From an uncultured Acidimicrobiales bacterium (lineage in GTDB: Bacteria > Actinomycetota > Acidimicrobiia > Acidimicrobiales > SZUA-35): 45,658 nucleotides of DNA. Location of the stretch: assembly GCA_937958015.1 (NCBI GenBank), contig CALGOA010000008.1, positions 1 to 45,658 on the forward strand. Direction: 5' to 3'. The notes below the pieces were generated by a model. That model searched no databases, was not told where the DNA came from, and saw only the letters and a program-made list of their open reading frames with translations. Numbering within the stretch: the stretch's first letter is position 1; every line of letters begins with the position of its first letter. Shown in pieces: positions 8,030 to 16,369 of the stretch. The translations under genes were made by a program, and so were the position numbers.

Positions 8030-9478
8030 CTAGTCGAGCAGGTCTCGATACACGTCGCGCTGAGCGGCCGCTGGGGTGGTCCATGACCAGTCCCGTTTCA
8101 TTCCCCGTTTGCGGATGGCGTTGAATCGACGATCGGAACCAAAGGCCCGCACCGCACGATGGAGTGCGTCGACCAGACCCGCTAGATCGTTGGTGGCGGT
8201 GAGGAAGCCGGTGCCTTCGTCGGGGTCGACGTCGGCATCGACGATGGTGTCGACCAGTCCACCGACCGCTGTGGCGATCGTCGGCGTTCCGTAGGCCATC
8301 GCCTGCATCTGAGCCAAACCACAGGGTTCGAACCGGCTGGGCATGGCAAAAAGATCGGATCCGGCGAAGATCAAATGGGCAAGCGGTTCATCGAATGCGT
8401 CGAGTTCGGCCACGATCTGGTTCGGGTGGTTGGCCGCCATGTGGCGAACGTGGTCGGTGATGTTCTGCAGTCCCGACCCCAGCATCACGATTCGGGCGTT
8501 CATTCCGGCCAAGTAGGGCACGGCGTCCATAAGGATGTCGATGCCCTTTTGATCAACCAGGCGGCTGACGACACCGATCAGTACCGCTCCGTCGTCTTCG
8601 ACCCCGAATCGTTCGAGTAGCGCCGCCCGGGACTGCTCCTTGCCCTTCTTCACCGTCTTGAGGCTGTAGGACACCGGGAGGTTCTCGTCGGAGCCGGGAT
8701 TCCATATCGACGTGTCGATGCCGTTCAGAATGCCGATGAGTGCGTCGCCCTTCGCGGCGAGTTCCTCGTGCATACCCATGCCGTTTTCGGGGGTGAGGAT
8801 TTCGGCGACATAGTTCGGGCTGACGGCCACCACCCGATCGACGGTGCGGATCGCAGCGGCGAGCGGATTGGCAACGTCATACCACGAGAACAGCCATGAT
8901 CGATGGGGCACCCGGCCCATCCACCAGGCCTCGGTCACTCCCTGATAGCCCAAGGTGTGAATCGTGAGCACACTTGGAGGAGGTTCGGCCACGAATCCAA
9001 CGGCCGCAGCCGTGTGCCAGTCGTTCAGGTGCAGTACATCGGGGTTGAGACCACCGGAGTCGGTCGGACCGCACAATGCTGCGATGCCGGCGGAGAACGC
9101 AAAGAACCGCTCGGTGTTGTCGGGCCAGGCGTTCCCGCTCTGAGGGTCGACGTAGGGATGGGGACGGTCCATACCCGGCCGGCTGATGAGGATCACATCG
9201 TCGAACCCGGGGCCGGTCCCCCGACGAGCCAGTGTGGGGCCGCACCAGTCGGGGACGTTGAGCGACCATGAAGAGGTCTCTTCGAATCCCTTCACGATCT
9301 GTCCGTAGTCGGGCAGAACCACGGTGATGTTCGACCCCTGATCGGCCAGTTCCTTGGCCAGCCCGCTGGTGGCCAGTGCCAAACCACCGACCATCACCAT
9401 CGGGGCCAGCTCGGCGGTGGCGAAAAGAACATGGGGTTCCGAGGTCTGGGATTCTGAGGTCTGGGATTCTGAGGTCAT
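8030..9478 (-). CDS. glgA: Glycogen synthase (ADP-glucose), GT5 family, with altered KxGGL motif
   Basis: 482 aa from ATG 9478, chosen because AAGGAGAG lies 6-7 nt upstream and the ATG overlaps the glgX stop (ATGA). It is a GT-B glycosyltransferase: HLNDWHTA, GVSRLVDQKG-like phosphate site, and RFEPCGLAQMQAMAYGTPTI followed by VGGLVDT in the C-terminal domain, all diagnostic of GlgA. It transfers glucose from ADP-glucose to the glycogen chain. Oddity: the N-terminal KxGGL motif reads M29-V-G-G-L, so the conserved Lys that contacts ADP-glucose is replaced by Met. The first residues encode a tandem ESQTS repeat. Confidence 0.88.
   Translation of the reverse strand: MTSESQTSESQTSEPHVLFATAELAPMVMVGGLALATSGLAKELADQGSNITVVLPDYGQIVKGFEETSSWSLNVPDWCGPTLARRGTGPGFDDVILISRPGMDRPHPYVDPQSGNAWPDNTERFFAFSAGIAALCGPTDSGGLNPDVLHLNDWHTAAAVGFVAEPPPSVLTIHTLGYQGVTEAWWMGRVPHRSWLFSWYDVANPLAAAIRTVDRVVAVSPNYVAEILTPENGMGMHEELAAKGDALIGILNGIDTSIWNPGSDENLPVSYSLKTVKKGKEQSRAALLERFGVEDDGAVLIGVVSRLVDQKGIDILMDAVPYLAGMNARIVMLGSGLQNITDHVRHMAANHPNQIVAELDAFDEPLAHLIFAGSDLFAMPSRFEPCGLAQMQAMAYGTPTIATAVGGLVDTIVDADVDPDEGTGFLTATNDLAGLVDALHRAVRAFGSDRRFNAIRKRGMKRDWSWTTPAAAQRDVYRDLLD
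9441..9476. repeat. 15-bp tandem repeat inside the 5' end of glgA
   Basis: GAGGTCTGGGATTCT occurs at 9441-9455 and 9456-9470, with a partial GAGGTC at 9471-9476. On the minus strand it encodes two copies of a five-residue Ser/Glu/Gln/Thr unit at the glgA N-terminus, before the first strand of the enzyme fold, so copy-number change would keep the frame. Confidence 0.85.
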
Positions 9479-11574
9479 TGTCGGCTCTCCTTCAAGATCA
9501 CAACCGACCACGCCTGCGCATCGATCGTGCCGACCACCGGACGATCCGGAGACTTCGGTTGGGCGGTGTCCATTTCGATCCGCCAGAAACGTTCGGACAA
9601 CGCATCGGGCACAGTGAACCGGACCGGCGTGCCGTTGGCGTTCATCAGAATCAGGAACGAGTCGTCGAAGATCTTCTCGCCCCGTTTCGATGCGGTCGTG
9701 AGTTCTTCGCCGTTCAGGAAGACCATGATCGCCCGGTTGAACGGCTGCACCCAGTCGTCATGGCTCATCGGGGTGCCGTCGGTGTGGTACCACCCGATGT
9801 CGGCCAGGTCGCCGCTGTGGTTGGCGGGGTCACCGTCGAAGAATCGGCGTCGCCGGAAGACCGGGTGTTTCTTGCGGAGTTCGATCATGGACCGTGTGAA
9901 CGACAGCAGCTCGGTGTCGGCCCCGTTCCAATCGATCCAGTTGATGTCGTTGTCCTGGGCATAGCTGTTGTTGTTGCCGTGTTTGGTTCGGCCCATCTCG
10001 TCGCCGCTGAGGATCATGGGAACACCCTGCGACAGCAACATCGTGGCCAGCATGGCTCGAATCCGTCGCTGTCGAATCTCGTTCACCACCGGATTGTCGG
10101 TGGGACCTTCGGCGCCACTGTTCCACGAGTGATTGTTTCGATCGCCGTCCTCGTTGTCCTCGCCGTTGGCCAGGTTGTGGCGTTCGTTGTAGCTGACGAG
10201 GTCAGCCATGGTGAAGCCATCGTGGGAGGTGATGAAGTTGATCGACGCCGAGGGTCGACGACCACCGCTCTCGTACAGGTCGGAACTGCCGGTGAATCGG
10301 CTGGCGAAACTGCCGAGGGTCGACGGTTCACCCTTCCAGAAGCTACGGAGTGTGTCGCGGTACTGACCGTTCCACTCGCTCCAGAGCGGCGGGAAACGAC
10401 CAACCTGATACCCACCGTCGCCAATGTCCCAGGGTTCGGCGATGAGCTTCACAGTCCGGAGCACGGGGTCCTGGTGGACGATGTCGAAGAACGCGGCGAA
10501 CCGATCGACGTGGCCGTGGTCTCGGGCCAACGCTGAGGCCAGATCGAATCGGAAGCCGTCGACCCGCATGTCGGTGACCCAGTACCGAAGTGAGTCCATG
10601 ATCAGCTGAAGCACGTTGGGATGACCGACGTCGAGGGTGTTACCGGTGCCGGTGTAGTCGACGTGGTGACGACCGTTCTCTTCGGAGAGTCGGTAGTAGC
10701 TGTGGTTGGAAAGACCCTTAAAGCAGTAGCAGGGGCCCCACGTGTTGCCTTCGCAGGTGTGGTTGTAGACGACGTCGAGGATGACTTCGATTCCAGCGGC
10801 GTGCATCGTCTTGACGAGGTGTTTGAACTCCTGCACCTGCTCACCCCGCTGCCCCCATGCCGAGTAGCGGTTGTGCGGGGCCATGTATCCGATGGTGGCG
10901 TATCCCCAGTAGTTGGTGAGCCCTTTGTCGGCGAGGAAACTCTCGCTGAAGAACTGATGAACCGGCATGAGTTCCAGCGCGGTGACACCCAGATCGACGA
11001 GATGCTGAACGATCGCCGGGTGGGCCATACCGATGTACTTGCCGCGGTGTTCGATGGGCACATCGGGGTGCCGCTGGGTCATGCCCTTCACGTGGGCTTC
11101 GTACAGCACCGTGTCACGACGGGGGCGACGAGGCGGACGATCATCACCCCAGTCGAAGAACGGACTGACGACCACCGAACGGGGCACGTACGGGGAGCTG
11201 TCGCCGATGTCCATCTCGTCGATGTTGCCGACGCGATGGTCGAAGACGTCCCGCACAAACGAGACGTCACCTTCGATCGCCTTGGCGTACGGGTCGAGCA
11301 TCAACTTCTGGGGGTTGAAGCGCAGACCCCGCTGGGGATCCCACGGACCGTGGGCCCGGAACCCGTAACGTTGCCCTGGACCGATGCCCGGCACGTATCC
11401 ATGGAAGCAGTGCGCAGTGACCTCGGGGAGTTCAAGCTTGGTCTCGGTGCCGTCCTCGGCGAAAAGGCACAGCTCGACGCCGTGGGCTCCTTCTGCGAAA
11501 ACTGCGAAATTGGTCCCCGAACCGTCCCACGTCGCACCAAGTGGATAACCCGTACCGGGCCAGATCTCTGCCAT
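9475..11574 (-). CDS. glgX: Glycogen debranching enzyme (isoamylase-type, GH13)
   Basis: 699 aa from ATG 11574 ([16 protein letters not shown]); a GTG at 11580 and TTG at 11583 are alternatives. An N-terminal CBM48-like domain ([13 protein letters not shown]) precedes the GH13 barrel: [21 protein letters not shown] (nucleophile Asp), LIAEPWDIG (acid/base Glu), and FITSHDGFT (transition-state Asp). [19 protein letters not shown] is typical of GlgX/TreX. It hydrolyses alpha-1,6 branches of glycogen. Its stop overlaps the glgA start by 4 nt, so the two are probably coupled. Confidence 0.95.
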   Translation of the reverse strand: MAEIWPGTGYPLGATWDGSGTNFAVFAEGAHGVELCLFAEDGTETKLELPEVTAHCFHGYVPGIGPGQRYGFRAHGPWDPQRGLRFNPQKLMLDPYAKAIEGDVSFVRDVFDHRVGNIDEMDIGDSSPYVPRSVVVSPFFDWGDDRPPRRPRRDTVLYEAHVKGMTQRHPDVPIEHRGKYIGMAHPAIVQHLVDLGVTALELMPVHQFFSESFLADKGLTNYWGYATIGYMAPHNRYSAWGQRGEQVQEFKHLVKTMHAAGIEVILDVVYNHTCEGNTWGPCYCFKGLSNHSYYRLSEENGRHHVDYTGTGNTLDVGHPNVLQLIMDSLRYWVTDMRVDGFRFDLASALARDHGHVDRFAAFFDIVHQDPVLRTVKLIAEPWDIGDGGYQVGRFPPLWSEWNGQYRDTLRSFWKGEPSTLGSFASRFTGSSDLYESGGRRPSASINFITSHDGFTMADLVSYNERHNLANGEDNEDGDRNNHSWNSGAEGPTDNPVVNEIRQRRIRAMLATMLLSQGVPMILSGDEMGRTKHGNNNSYAQDNDINWIDWNGADTELLSFTRSMIELRKKHPVFRRRRFFDGDPANHSGDLADIGWYHTDGTPMSHDDWVQPFNRAIMVFLNGEELTTASKRGEKIFDDSFLILMNANGTPVRFTVPDALSERFWRIEMDTAQPKSPDRPVVGTIDAQAWSVVILKESRQ

Positions 11575-11688
11575 CGTCACCAATTCCTATCGGACGCTCC
11601 TGGTCGGAGCCTGAACAGCCTACCTGAGGTGGCGAAATCAAGTCTTGGACCGGTTTGGGCCTACGGTTGGCGCGATGAGGCCAAAACG

Positions 11689-12630
11689 ATGAGCCACGCG
11701 GCCGACCCTCCGAGCCTTCACGTGGGGTTCTCCGCCGAGGAATGGGCTGACCTGCGGCGATCAACCCCCATGACCCTGACCGAGGCCGACCTCGAGGAGC
11801 TGCGGGGTATCAACGTCGAACTGGACATGACCGAGGTCGAACGGGTCTTCCTGCCGATGAGTCGGCTGCTGAACCTGTACGTAGCGGGTAGCCAGGAGCT
11901 CTATCGAGCCAGTGCCACCTTTCTTGGTGAACTACCCCACAAGGTTCCCTTCGTCATCGGCATCGCCGGATCGGTGGCGGTCGGTAAGTCCACCACCGCC
12001 CGTGTGCTCCAGGCCCTGCTGGGCCGGTGGCCGGATCATCCCACGGTCGATCTGGTCACGACCGACGGCTTCCTCTGGCCCAATGCGGTGCTGGAAGAGC
12101 GTGGAATCATGGATCGCAAGGGGTTTCCCGAGTCCTACGACCGGCGCCGCCTCATCAATTTCATGGACCAGATCAAGAGCGGGTCACAGGAGGTTCGGGC
12201 CCCCGTCTACTCCCACCTCCTGTATGACCGCACCGACGAAGAGGTTGTGATCCGGCGTCCTGACATCGTGATCGTCGAGGGCCTCAACGTGCTCCAGACC
12301 GGTCAGGTCGACGACATGAACCCGGTGTTCGTGTCGGACTTCTTCGACTTCTCGATCTACGTTCACGCCGAGGTGACCGATATTCGTGATTGGTACGTGG
12401 AGCGGTTCTTCACGCTGCGCGAGACCGCCTTCCGCGACCCGCGCAGCTACTTCCGCAAGTACGGCGACCTGACCGACGAAGAGGCGACCGACACCGCAAC
12501 CGCCATCTGGACCTCGATCAACGAACGCAACCTGGTGGAGAACATCCTCCCCACTCGCTCCCGCGCTGATCTGATCATCCGCAAAGGCCGCAACCATCGC
12601 ACCACCGAAGTCCAACTCCGCCGACAGTGA
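11689..12630 (+). CDS. coaA: Type I pantothenate kinase
   Basis: 313 aa from ATG 11689 ([14 protein letters not shown]), the usual CoaA length; the frame is open far upstream only as the shadow of glgX. Walker [10 protein letters not shown] (94-101), [17 protein letters not shown] and YSHLLYD are the conserved P-loop kinase and pantothenate-binding elements of the prokaryotic type I enzyme. It phosphorylates pantothenate with ATP, the first step of CoA synthesis. It is divergent from glgX with a 114-nt gap that would hold both promoters. An inverted-repeat cluster follows its stop. Confidence 0.95.
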   Translation: MSHAADPPSLHVGFSAEEWADLRRSTPMTLTEADLEELRGINVELDMTEVERVFLPMSRLLNLYVAGSQELYRASATFLGELPHKVPFVIGIAGSVAVGKSTTARVLQALLGRWPDHPTVDLVTTDGFLWPNAVLEERGIMDRKGFPESYDRRRLINFMDQIKSGSQEVRAPVYSHLLYDRTDEEVVIRRPDIVIVEGLNVLQTGQVDDMNPVFVSDFFDFSIYVHAEVTDIRDWYVERFFTLRETAFRDPRSYFRKYGDLTDEEATDTATAIWTSINERNLVENILPTRSRADLIIRKGRNHRTTEVQLRRQ

Positions 12631-12662
12631 ATTCGGTTCGGACGCGCTGAACCGAGCCCAGG

Positions 12663-12757
12663 TTGACGATCGGCTGGCTTATGGGTGCGAGATTGACGAA
12701 GGGCGGCGATTAGGCGGCGATCGTCAACGTGGGAGGACCGACGCAGCCGATCGTCAA
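12663..12757. repeat. Inverted-repeat cluster downstream of coaA
   Basis: TTGACGATCGGCTG (12663-12676) is repeated as a perfect 14-bp inverted copy CAGCCGATCGTCAA (12744-12757). Two further partial copies lie between: TTGACGA (12693-12699) and GATCGTCAA (12719-12727); GGCGGCGAT also occurs twice (12702-12710, 12713-12721). It fills most of the 139-nt gap between two convergent genes. It has no T-tract, so it is not a standard intrinsic terminator. Confidence 0.7.
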
Positions 12758-12769
12758 TCTCAGTGGTGC

Positions 12770-13630
12770 TCAACCCTCGATGGCGAGGATGGCTCGGGCG
12801 ACGAGGTCCATCCCGAATGCCGTGAGGATCGCCAGGTAGAGCAGACCGGTGGCAGCCATCACGGCGCTGTATTGCTTCTCCCGCAACGCCGCCATGGTGA
12901 TGAACACCAGCGCGATCGTCAGCACCACGCAGCCAACCCAGAAATACCCCAGCATCCCGCCGTAGCCATCCTCGATGGTGCCGTTTAGTGCGCTGATCAT
13001 CCCGGTCGGAATCAGGAAGACGATCGTCTGCGGTACCCACAGGATCCCGGTCCACTTGACCAGCTCGTTCAGGGGCTCCCGGCTCATTCCGGGCTGCACG
13101 AGATACCAATGGCCAAGGAGCATCGCATCGGTGACAACACCCAGGAACAACGCTCCAGTAAACATTCGCACCACGAGCAGCAGCGGACTGTCACCTGCGG
13201 CGATGCCCGCTGCTATCAGGCCCGGCACCCCGACGAGCGCGGCGGCGAGGTCCAAGCGGGGGTCGAACTCCGGCCCCGATTCCGCCTTGGCCGTGGCGGC
13301 CCGGTCGATCCCCGTCATGGCCGCCACCCGTTCCGAACGCGCCTCGGCGATGGCCTGTTGACCACTCACACCCACCTTGCGACGCGTCCATGACTGCACC
13401 AGCGCTACTGCGGTCACCAACGCCACGGCGGCGGCACTGGCTTCGCGGACCGGATCTACTCCGAAGGCGAGGCCAGCCGCCAGACCCATCAGGGCAATGA
13501 CCAGATATGTGCCACGAATCGACCACCCGTAACCGATCGATACTTCGCGCCGGCGGGTGGTGACCCAGCAGAAGAACATGCCACCGGCGGCCCACTGGAG
13601 CAGAAAGGAGGCCGTGGCCAGATCGATCAT
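12770..13630 (-). CDS. Polytopic membrane protein of unknown function
   Basis: 286 aa with about eight hydrophobic segments (roughly 5-22, 40-57, 65-80, 128-150, 153-172, 190-215, 225-248, 260-280) and a charged cytoplasmic loop around residues 82-127. The segment LLGHWYLVQPGMSREPLNELVKW between helices is the most distinctive part. I do not recognise the family. ATG start at 13630. It converges on coaA and is followed upstream, 30 nt away, by the M24 peptidase on the same strand, so the two may be cotranscribed. Confidence 0.75.
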   Translation of the reverse strand: MIDLATASFLLQWAAGGMFFCWVTTRRREVSIGYGWSIRGTYLVIALMGLAAGLAFGVDPVREASAAAVALVTAVALVQSWTRRKVGVSGQQAIAEARSERVAAMTGIDRAATAKAESGPEFDPRLDLAAALVGVPGLIAAGIAAGDSPLLLVVRMFTGALFLGVVTDAMLLGHWYLVQPGMSREPLNELVKWTGILWVPQTIVFLIPTGMISALNGTIEDGYGGMLGYFWVGCVVLTIALVFITMAALREKQYSAVMAATGLLYLAILTAFGMDLVARAILAIEG

Positions 13631-13660
13631 TGGACTAGAGGGTAGTTAGGACTGACCGGA

Positions 13661-14776
13661 TCAGGCCTCGACGATGGCCAGTTCCCGACTGCTGTTGTTC
13701 AACCGCAATGGACCATCATCGGTGGCTACGACGATGTCCTCGATCCGAGCCCCCCATTTGCCGGCCATGTAGAAACCGGGCTCGATACTGAAGGCGTTGC
13801 CGGCCAGGATCGGTTCGGTATTGCCGGCCACAAGGTAGGGGTCTTCGTGCGCTTCGACGCCAATGCCGTGGCCCAGACGATGGATGAAATAGTCGCCTAA
13901 CCCCGCATCGCGTAGGACCGAACGGGACGCTTCGTCGACGCTCTCGGCCGAAGCTCCAACCTGTGACGCCTGGTATCCGGCCTCCTGGGATTCCTTCAGG
14001 ACGGCATAGGCCTCGAGGTATTCCGCGGGTGGTTCTCCGGTGAACATCATGCGACTGGTGTCCGAGCAGTAGCCGGGCCGCCCCTCACCCTCGGCGGTGG
14101 TCCCTCCGAAGTCAAAGAGCACGGGTTCGTTCGGCTGGATCACGCGGGCGCCGGTGTCGTGGTGAGGGCTGGCCGAGTTCGGTCCGCTCGCCACGATGCA
14201 GAAGTTCACCTTCCGGTGGCCCTCCTGGATGATTCGAGCCCGGACGTCCTTGCCGACCTCGGCTTCGGTCCGTCCGATCAAAGGAATCTCGCCCCGTTGA
14301 AGTTCGGAGGCGATTCGATCCACCGCTGCTCCGGCCCGACTCAGCGCCTCGATCTCGTCGGCGTCCTTGGATGCCCGCAGCGGCCCCAACACACTGCCGG
14401 CGGTAGTCCACGATGCGTTGGGCAGGTGCGCCTGCAGTGCTACGAGGAATCGGCTCCAGGTCTGGTCACCGATAGCCAATCTTCCCGAGCTCGCTCCGCC
14501 GAGCGCCCGGTCGACGAAGGTGAGCGGGTCGTCGGTTTCGCTCCATGGGGCCAGCGTCATCAGGCCCTCAGACTCGGGTACCCGGGCGGTCTCGAAAGCT
14601 GGGAGTACGAGGGTCGGCTCACCGTCGACTGGTAGGACAAGCATGGTCAGGCGTTCGAGCGCCGGAGCGCCGTATCCAACCAGCCACGGCAGGTCCGGAC
14701 CGACCGAAAGAAGGAGTGCATCGACGCCGCTGACCTGCATAGATCGGCGGGCTCGCTCTATTCGCTCAGAAAACAC
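13661..14776 (-). CDS. M24 family aminopeptidase (Xaa-Pro dipeptidase-like)
   Basis: 371 aa from GTG 14776 (VFSERIERARRSM). The N-terminal creatinase-like domain (about 1-130) includes SVGPDLPWLVGYGAP; the C-terminal pita-bread domain has all five metal ligands: Asp in LFDFGGT, Asp in CSDTSRM, His in RLGHGIGVEAHEDP, Glu in FSIEPGFY and Glu in ARIEDIV. It is thus expected to be an active di-metal peptidase on Xaa-Pro or similar dipeptides. The frame is open to 14944, but that part lacks similarity and would overlap the divergent gene at 14834. Confidence 0.9.
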   Translation of the reverse strand: MFSERIERARRSMQVSGVDALLLSVGPDLPWLVGYGAPALERLTMLVLPVDGEPTLVLPAFETARVPESEGLMTLAPWSETDDPLTFVDRALGGASSGRLAIGDQTWSRFLVALQAHLPNASWTTAGSVLGPLRASKDADEIEALSRAGAAVDRIASELQRGEIPLIGRTEAEVGKDVRARIIQEGHRKVNFCIVASGPNSASPHHDTGARVIQPNEPVLFDFGGTTAEGEGRPGYCSDTSRMMFTGEPPAEYLEAYAVLKESQEAGYQASQVGASAESVDEASRSVLRDAGLGDYFIHRLGHGIGVEAHEDPYLVAGNTEPILAGNAFSIEPGFYMAGKWGARIEDIVVATDDGPLRLNNSSRELAIVEA

Positions 14777-14833
14777 ATGGGCGACAGTACCCGGTTGCCT
14801 TGAGTTCTGGAAGATCCCGCCGATTGATGAGGC

Positions 14834-15535
14834 ATGAGCACCTCGGTTCCAGAACTGACCGCAGCACGAGATCGTCTGCGCCAACGGATCGACACCAGCG
14901 CCCGTCGGCTGAGCAGCCGTCTGCGTGTGATCGCCGATGCCCACGACCTTCGCGGTTCAGACCTCAAGCGCACCCAGCGCGAACTTCGCAAGATGGGCCA
15001 GGAGGGCACCCAACCCACCCCGGCCGAATTCTGGCAGACCACCGCCGAACCGATGGCCGCCATGCTGGTCAACACCTCGATCTCTGCGGTCGACGACGAG
15101 ATCACCAACGTTGAGGATGCGATCGAGAAGTTCTCCGAATCGGTCCGAATCATCAACCGCTCCGGCGCCGCCCACATCTCGGCCGCTCAGGTGCGCCAGA
15201 TTCTCGAAAACGATCTCCTGATTCTCGAAGCCTGCGCTGCATCCACCGACGGCATCAACCAGCTTGCCAACCGCTGGTCGGTCCAGCTACGACGGGCCGC
15301 TTGGCGCCGTCAGTTCCCCGGTCTCCTGTTCGCTTCCAGCGCTGATGCCGATGCCGTCATCGGTCAGGCTCAGGTCGCCCTGGTGGAAGAGGCCCCGTGG
15401 GCCCACACCGACCGACTGCTGTCTGCCTTCGAACTGGGCCACGCCGATATTCGGACCCACCTCTTCGACAGGATCGCCGAAGCTGGAACCCTCTCACCGG
15501 TTCCGGTTCGTCGCCCAAAGAGCGTCACTGCCTAA
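14834..15535 (+). CDS. Hypothetical helical protein
   Basis: 233 aa, ATG start, no membrane segment or signal. The sequence is mostly predicted alpha-helix, with a basic N-terminal third (RDRLRQRIDTSARRLSSRLR) and an acidic middle (VDDEITNVEDAIEKFSESVR). I do not recognise the family. It is divergent from the M24 peptidase (57-nt gap) and convergent with the MaoC gene (11-nt gap). Codon use looks like that of the neighbours. Confidence 0.7.
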   Translation: MSTSVPELTAARDRLRQRIDTSARRLSSRLRVIADAHDLRGSDLKRTQRELRKMGQEGTQPTPAEFWQTTAEPMAAMLVNTSISAVDDEITNVEDAIEKFSESVRIINRSGAAHISAAQVRQILENDLLILEACAASTDGINQLANRWSVQLRRAAWRRQFPGLLFASSADADAVIGQAQVALVEEAPWAHTDRLLSAFELGHADIRTHLFDRIAEAGTLSPVPVRRPKSVTA

Positions 15536-15546
15536 CCAGAGTTGGT

Positions 15547-16020
15547 TTAGGCAAAGACCAGACGGCTGATCCACTCGGCCACGAGCGCCGGCTTTTCCTG
15601 CCCCTCGATCTCCACGGTCATCAGACGCGTGTGGTCGACGGCATTGCCTTTCAGTTCCACAGACATCGTGGTGGCCGTCGCTCGAATGTTCGAGCCACTG
15701 GGTACGGGATTGATGAAGCGGATCTTGTTCGCGCCGTAGTTCACACCCATCAATAGCCCGGTCATGTCCGGCGTCTCGTCCTTGATGCTGGCGCTCAGAT
15801 GAACGAGCAGGGACAGCGTCAGGAACCCGTGCGCGATGGTTCCGCCGAAGGGTGTTGCTGCAGCCCGCTCGGGGTCGAGGTGGATGAACTGGTGGTCGAG
15901 CGTGGCATCGGCGAAATCATTGATTCGCTCCTGGGTGACCTCCATCCAGTCGCCGGCGACGGGGTCGGCCCCGATCGTGGCCTCGAGTGCCTGTGCTACA
16001 CGTTCTGCGTTCTCGCTCAT
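15547..16020 (-). CDS. MaoC-like (NodN-type) acyl dehydratase
   Basis: 157 aa from ATG 16020 (MSENAERVAQ). A single hot-dog fold with the MaoC signature FADATLDHQFIHLDPERAA and PFGGTIAHGFLTLSL, typical of the NodN-like branch of (R)-specific enoyl-CoA hydratases. The catalytic Asp/His pair is within DATLDHQFIH. It would hydrate a 2-enoyl-CoA in fatty-acid or related metabolism; the substrate is not determined. The frame extends to 16176 but would then overlap the divergent small membrane protein. Confidence 0.85.
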   Translation of the reverse strand: MSENAERVAQALEATIGADPVAGDWMEVTQERINDFADATLDHQFIHLDPERAAATPFGGTIAHGFLTLSLLVHLSASIKDETPDMTGLLMGVNYGANKIRFINPVPSGSNIRATATTMSVELKGNAVDHTRLMTVEIEGQEKPALVAEWISRLVFA

Positions 16021-16090
16021 TCTGGCAATGTAACCAGCGCGGGCCCGAACGACGAAAAGGCGACGGGTGCTATCGCTACGCTGATCAACA

Positions 16091-16345
16091 GTGAATCCGA
16101 TCGCCATCGTCCTTCTTCTGGTTGGATATTCGTTGTCGCTGCCCGTGATCGGCAAGATCGGCACCGTCGTTCGCAAACAGAATCGACTGGCGATGCTCGG
16201 TCATCAGTTCGGCCTGCTGATCGCCGGCCTGGGCTGGATCGTCGGGGGACGTCCGCAGCTGATCTGGATTCACCTGCTGTGGGCGGTGGCGGCGATCGTG
16301 TGGTTCAACTGGGTCGGCACGAAGGGCTCGGCCAAGAAGGCGTGA
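16091..16345 (+). CDS. Small membrane protein
   Basis: 84 aa from GTG 16091 with three hydrophobic stretches (about 4-20, 38-52, 56-73) and a basic tail (GTKGSAKKA). It has no recognised family. It is 24 nt upstream of lipBA on the same strand and may be cotranscribed with it. Confidence 0.6.
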   Translation: MNPIAIVLLLVGYSLSLPVIGKIGTVVRKQNRLAMLGHQFGLLIAGLGWIVGGRPQLIWIHLLWAVAAIVWFNWVGTKGSAKKA

Positions 16346-16369
16346 GCCGGTAGCGGTACCCTTAGACGT

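Noticed and set aside
10621-11688. Long upstream extension of the coaA frame
   Set aside because: It is the antisense shadow of glgX; CoaA similarity starts at ATG 11689 and gives a normal length.
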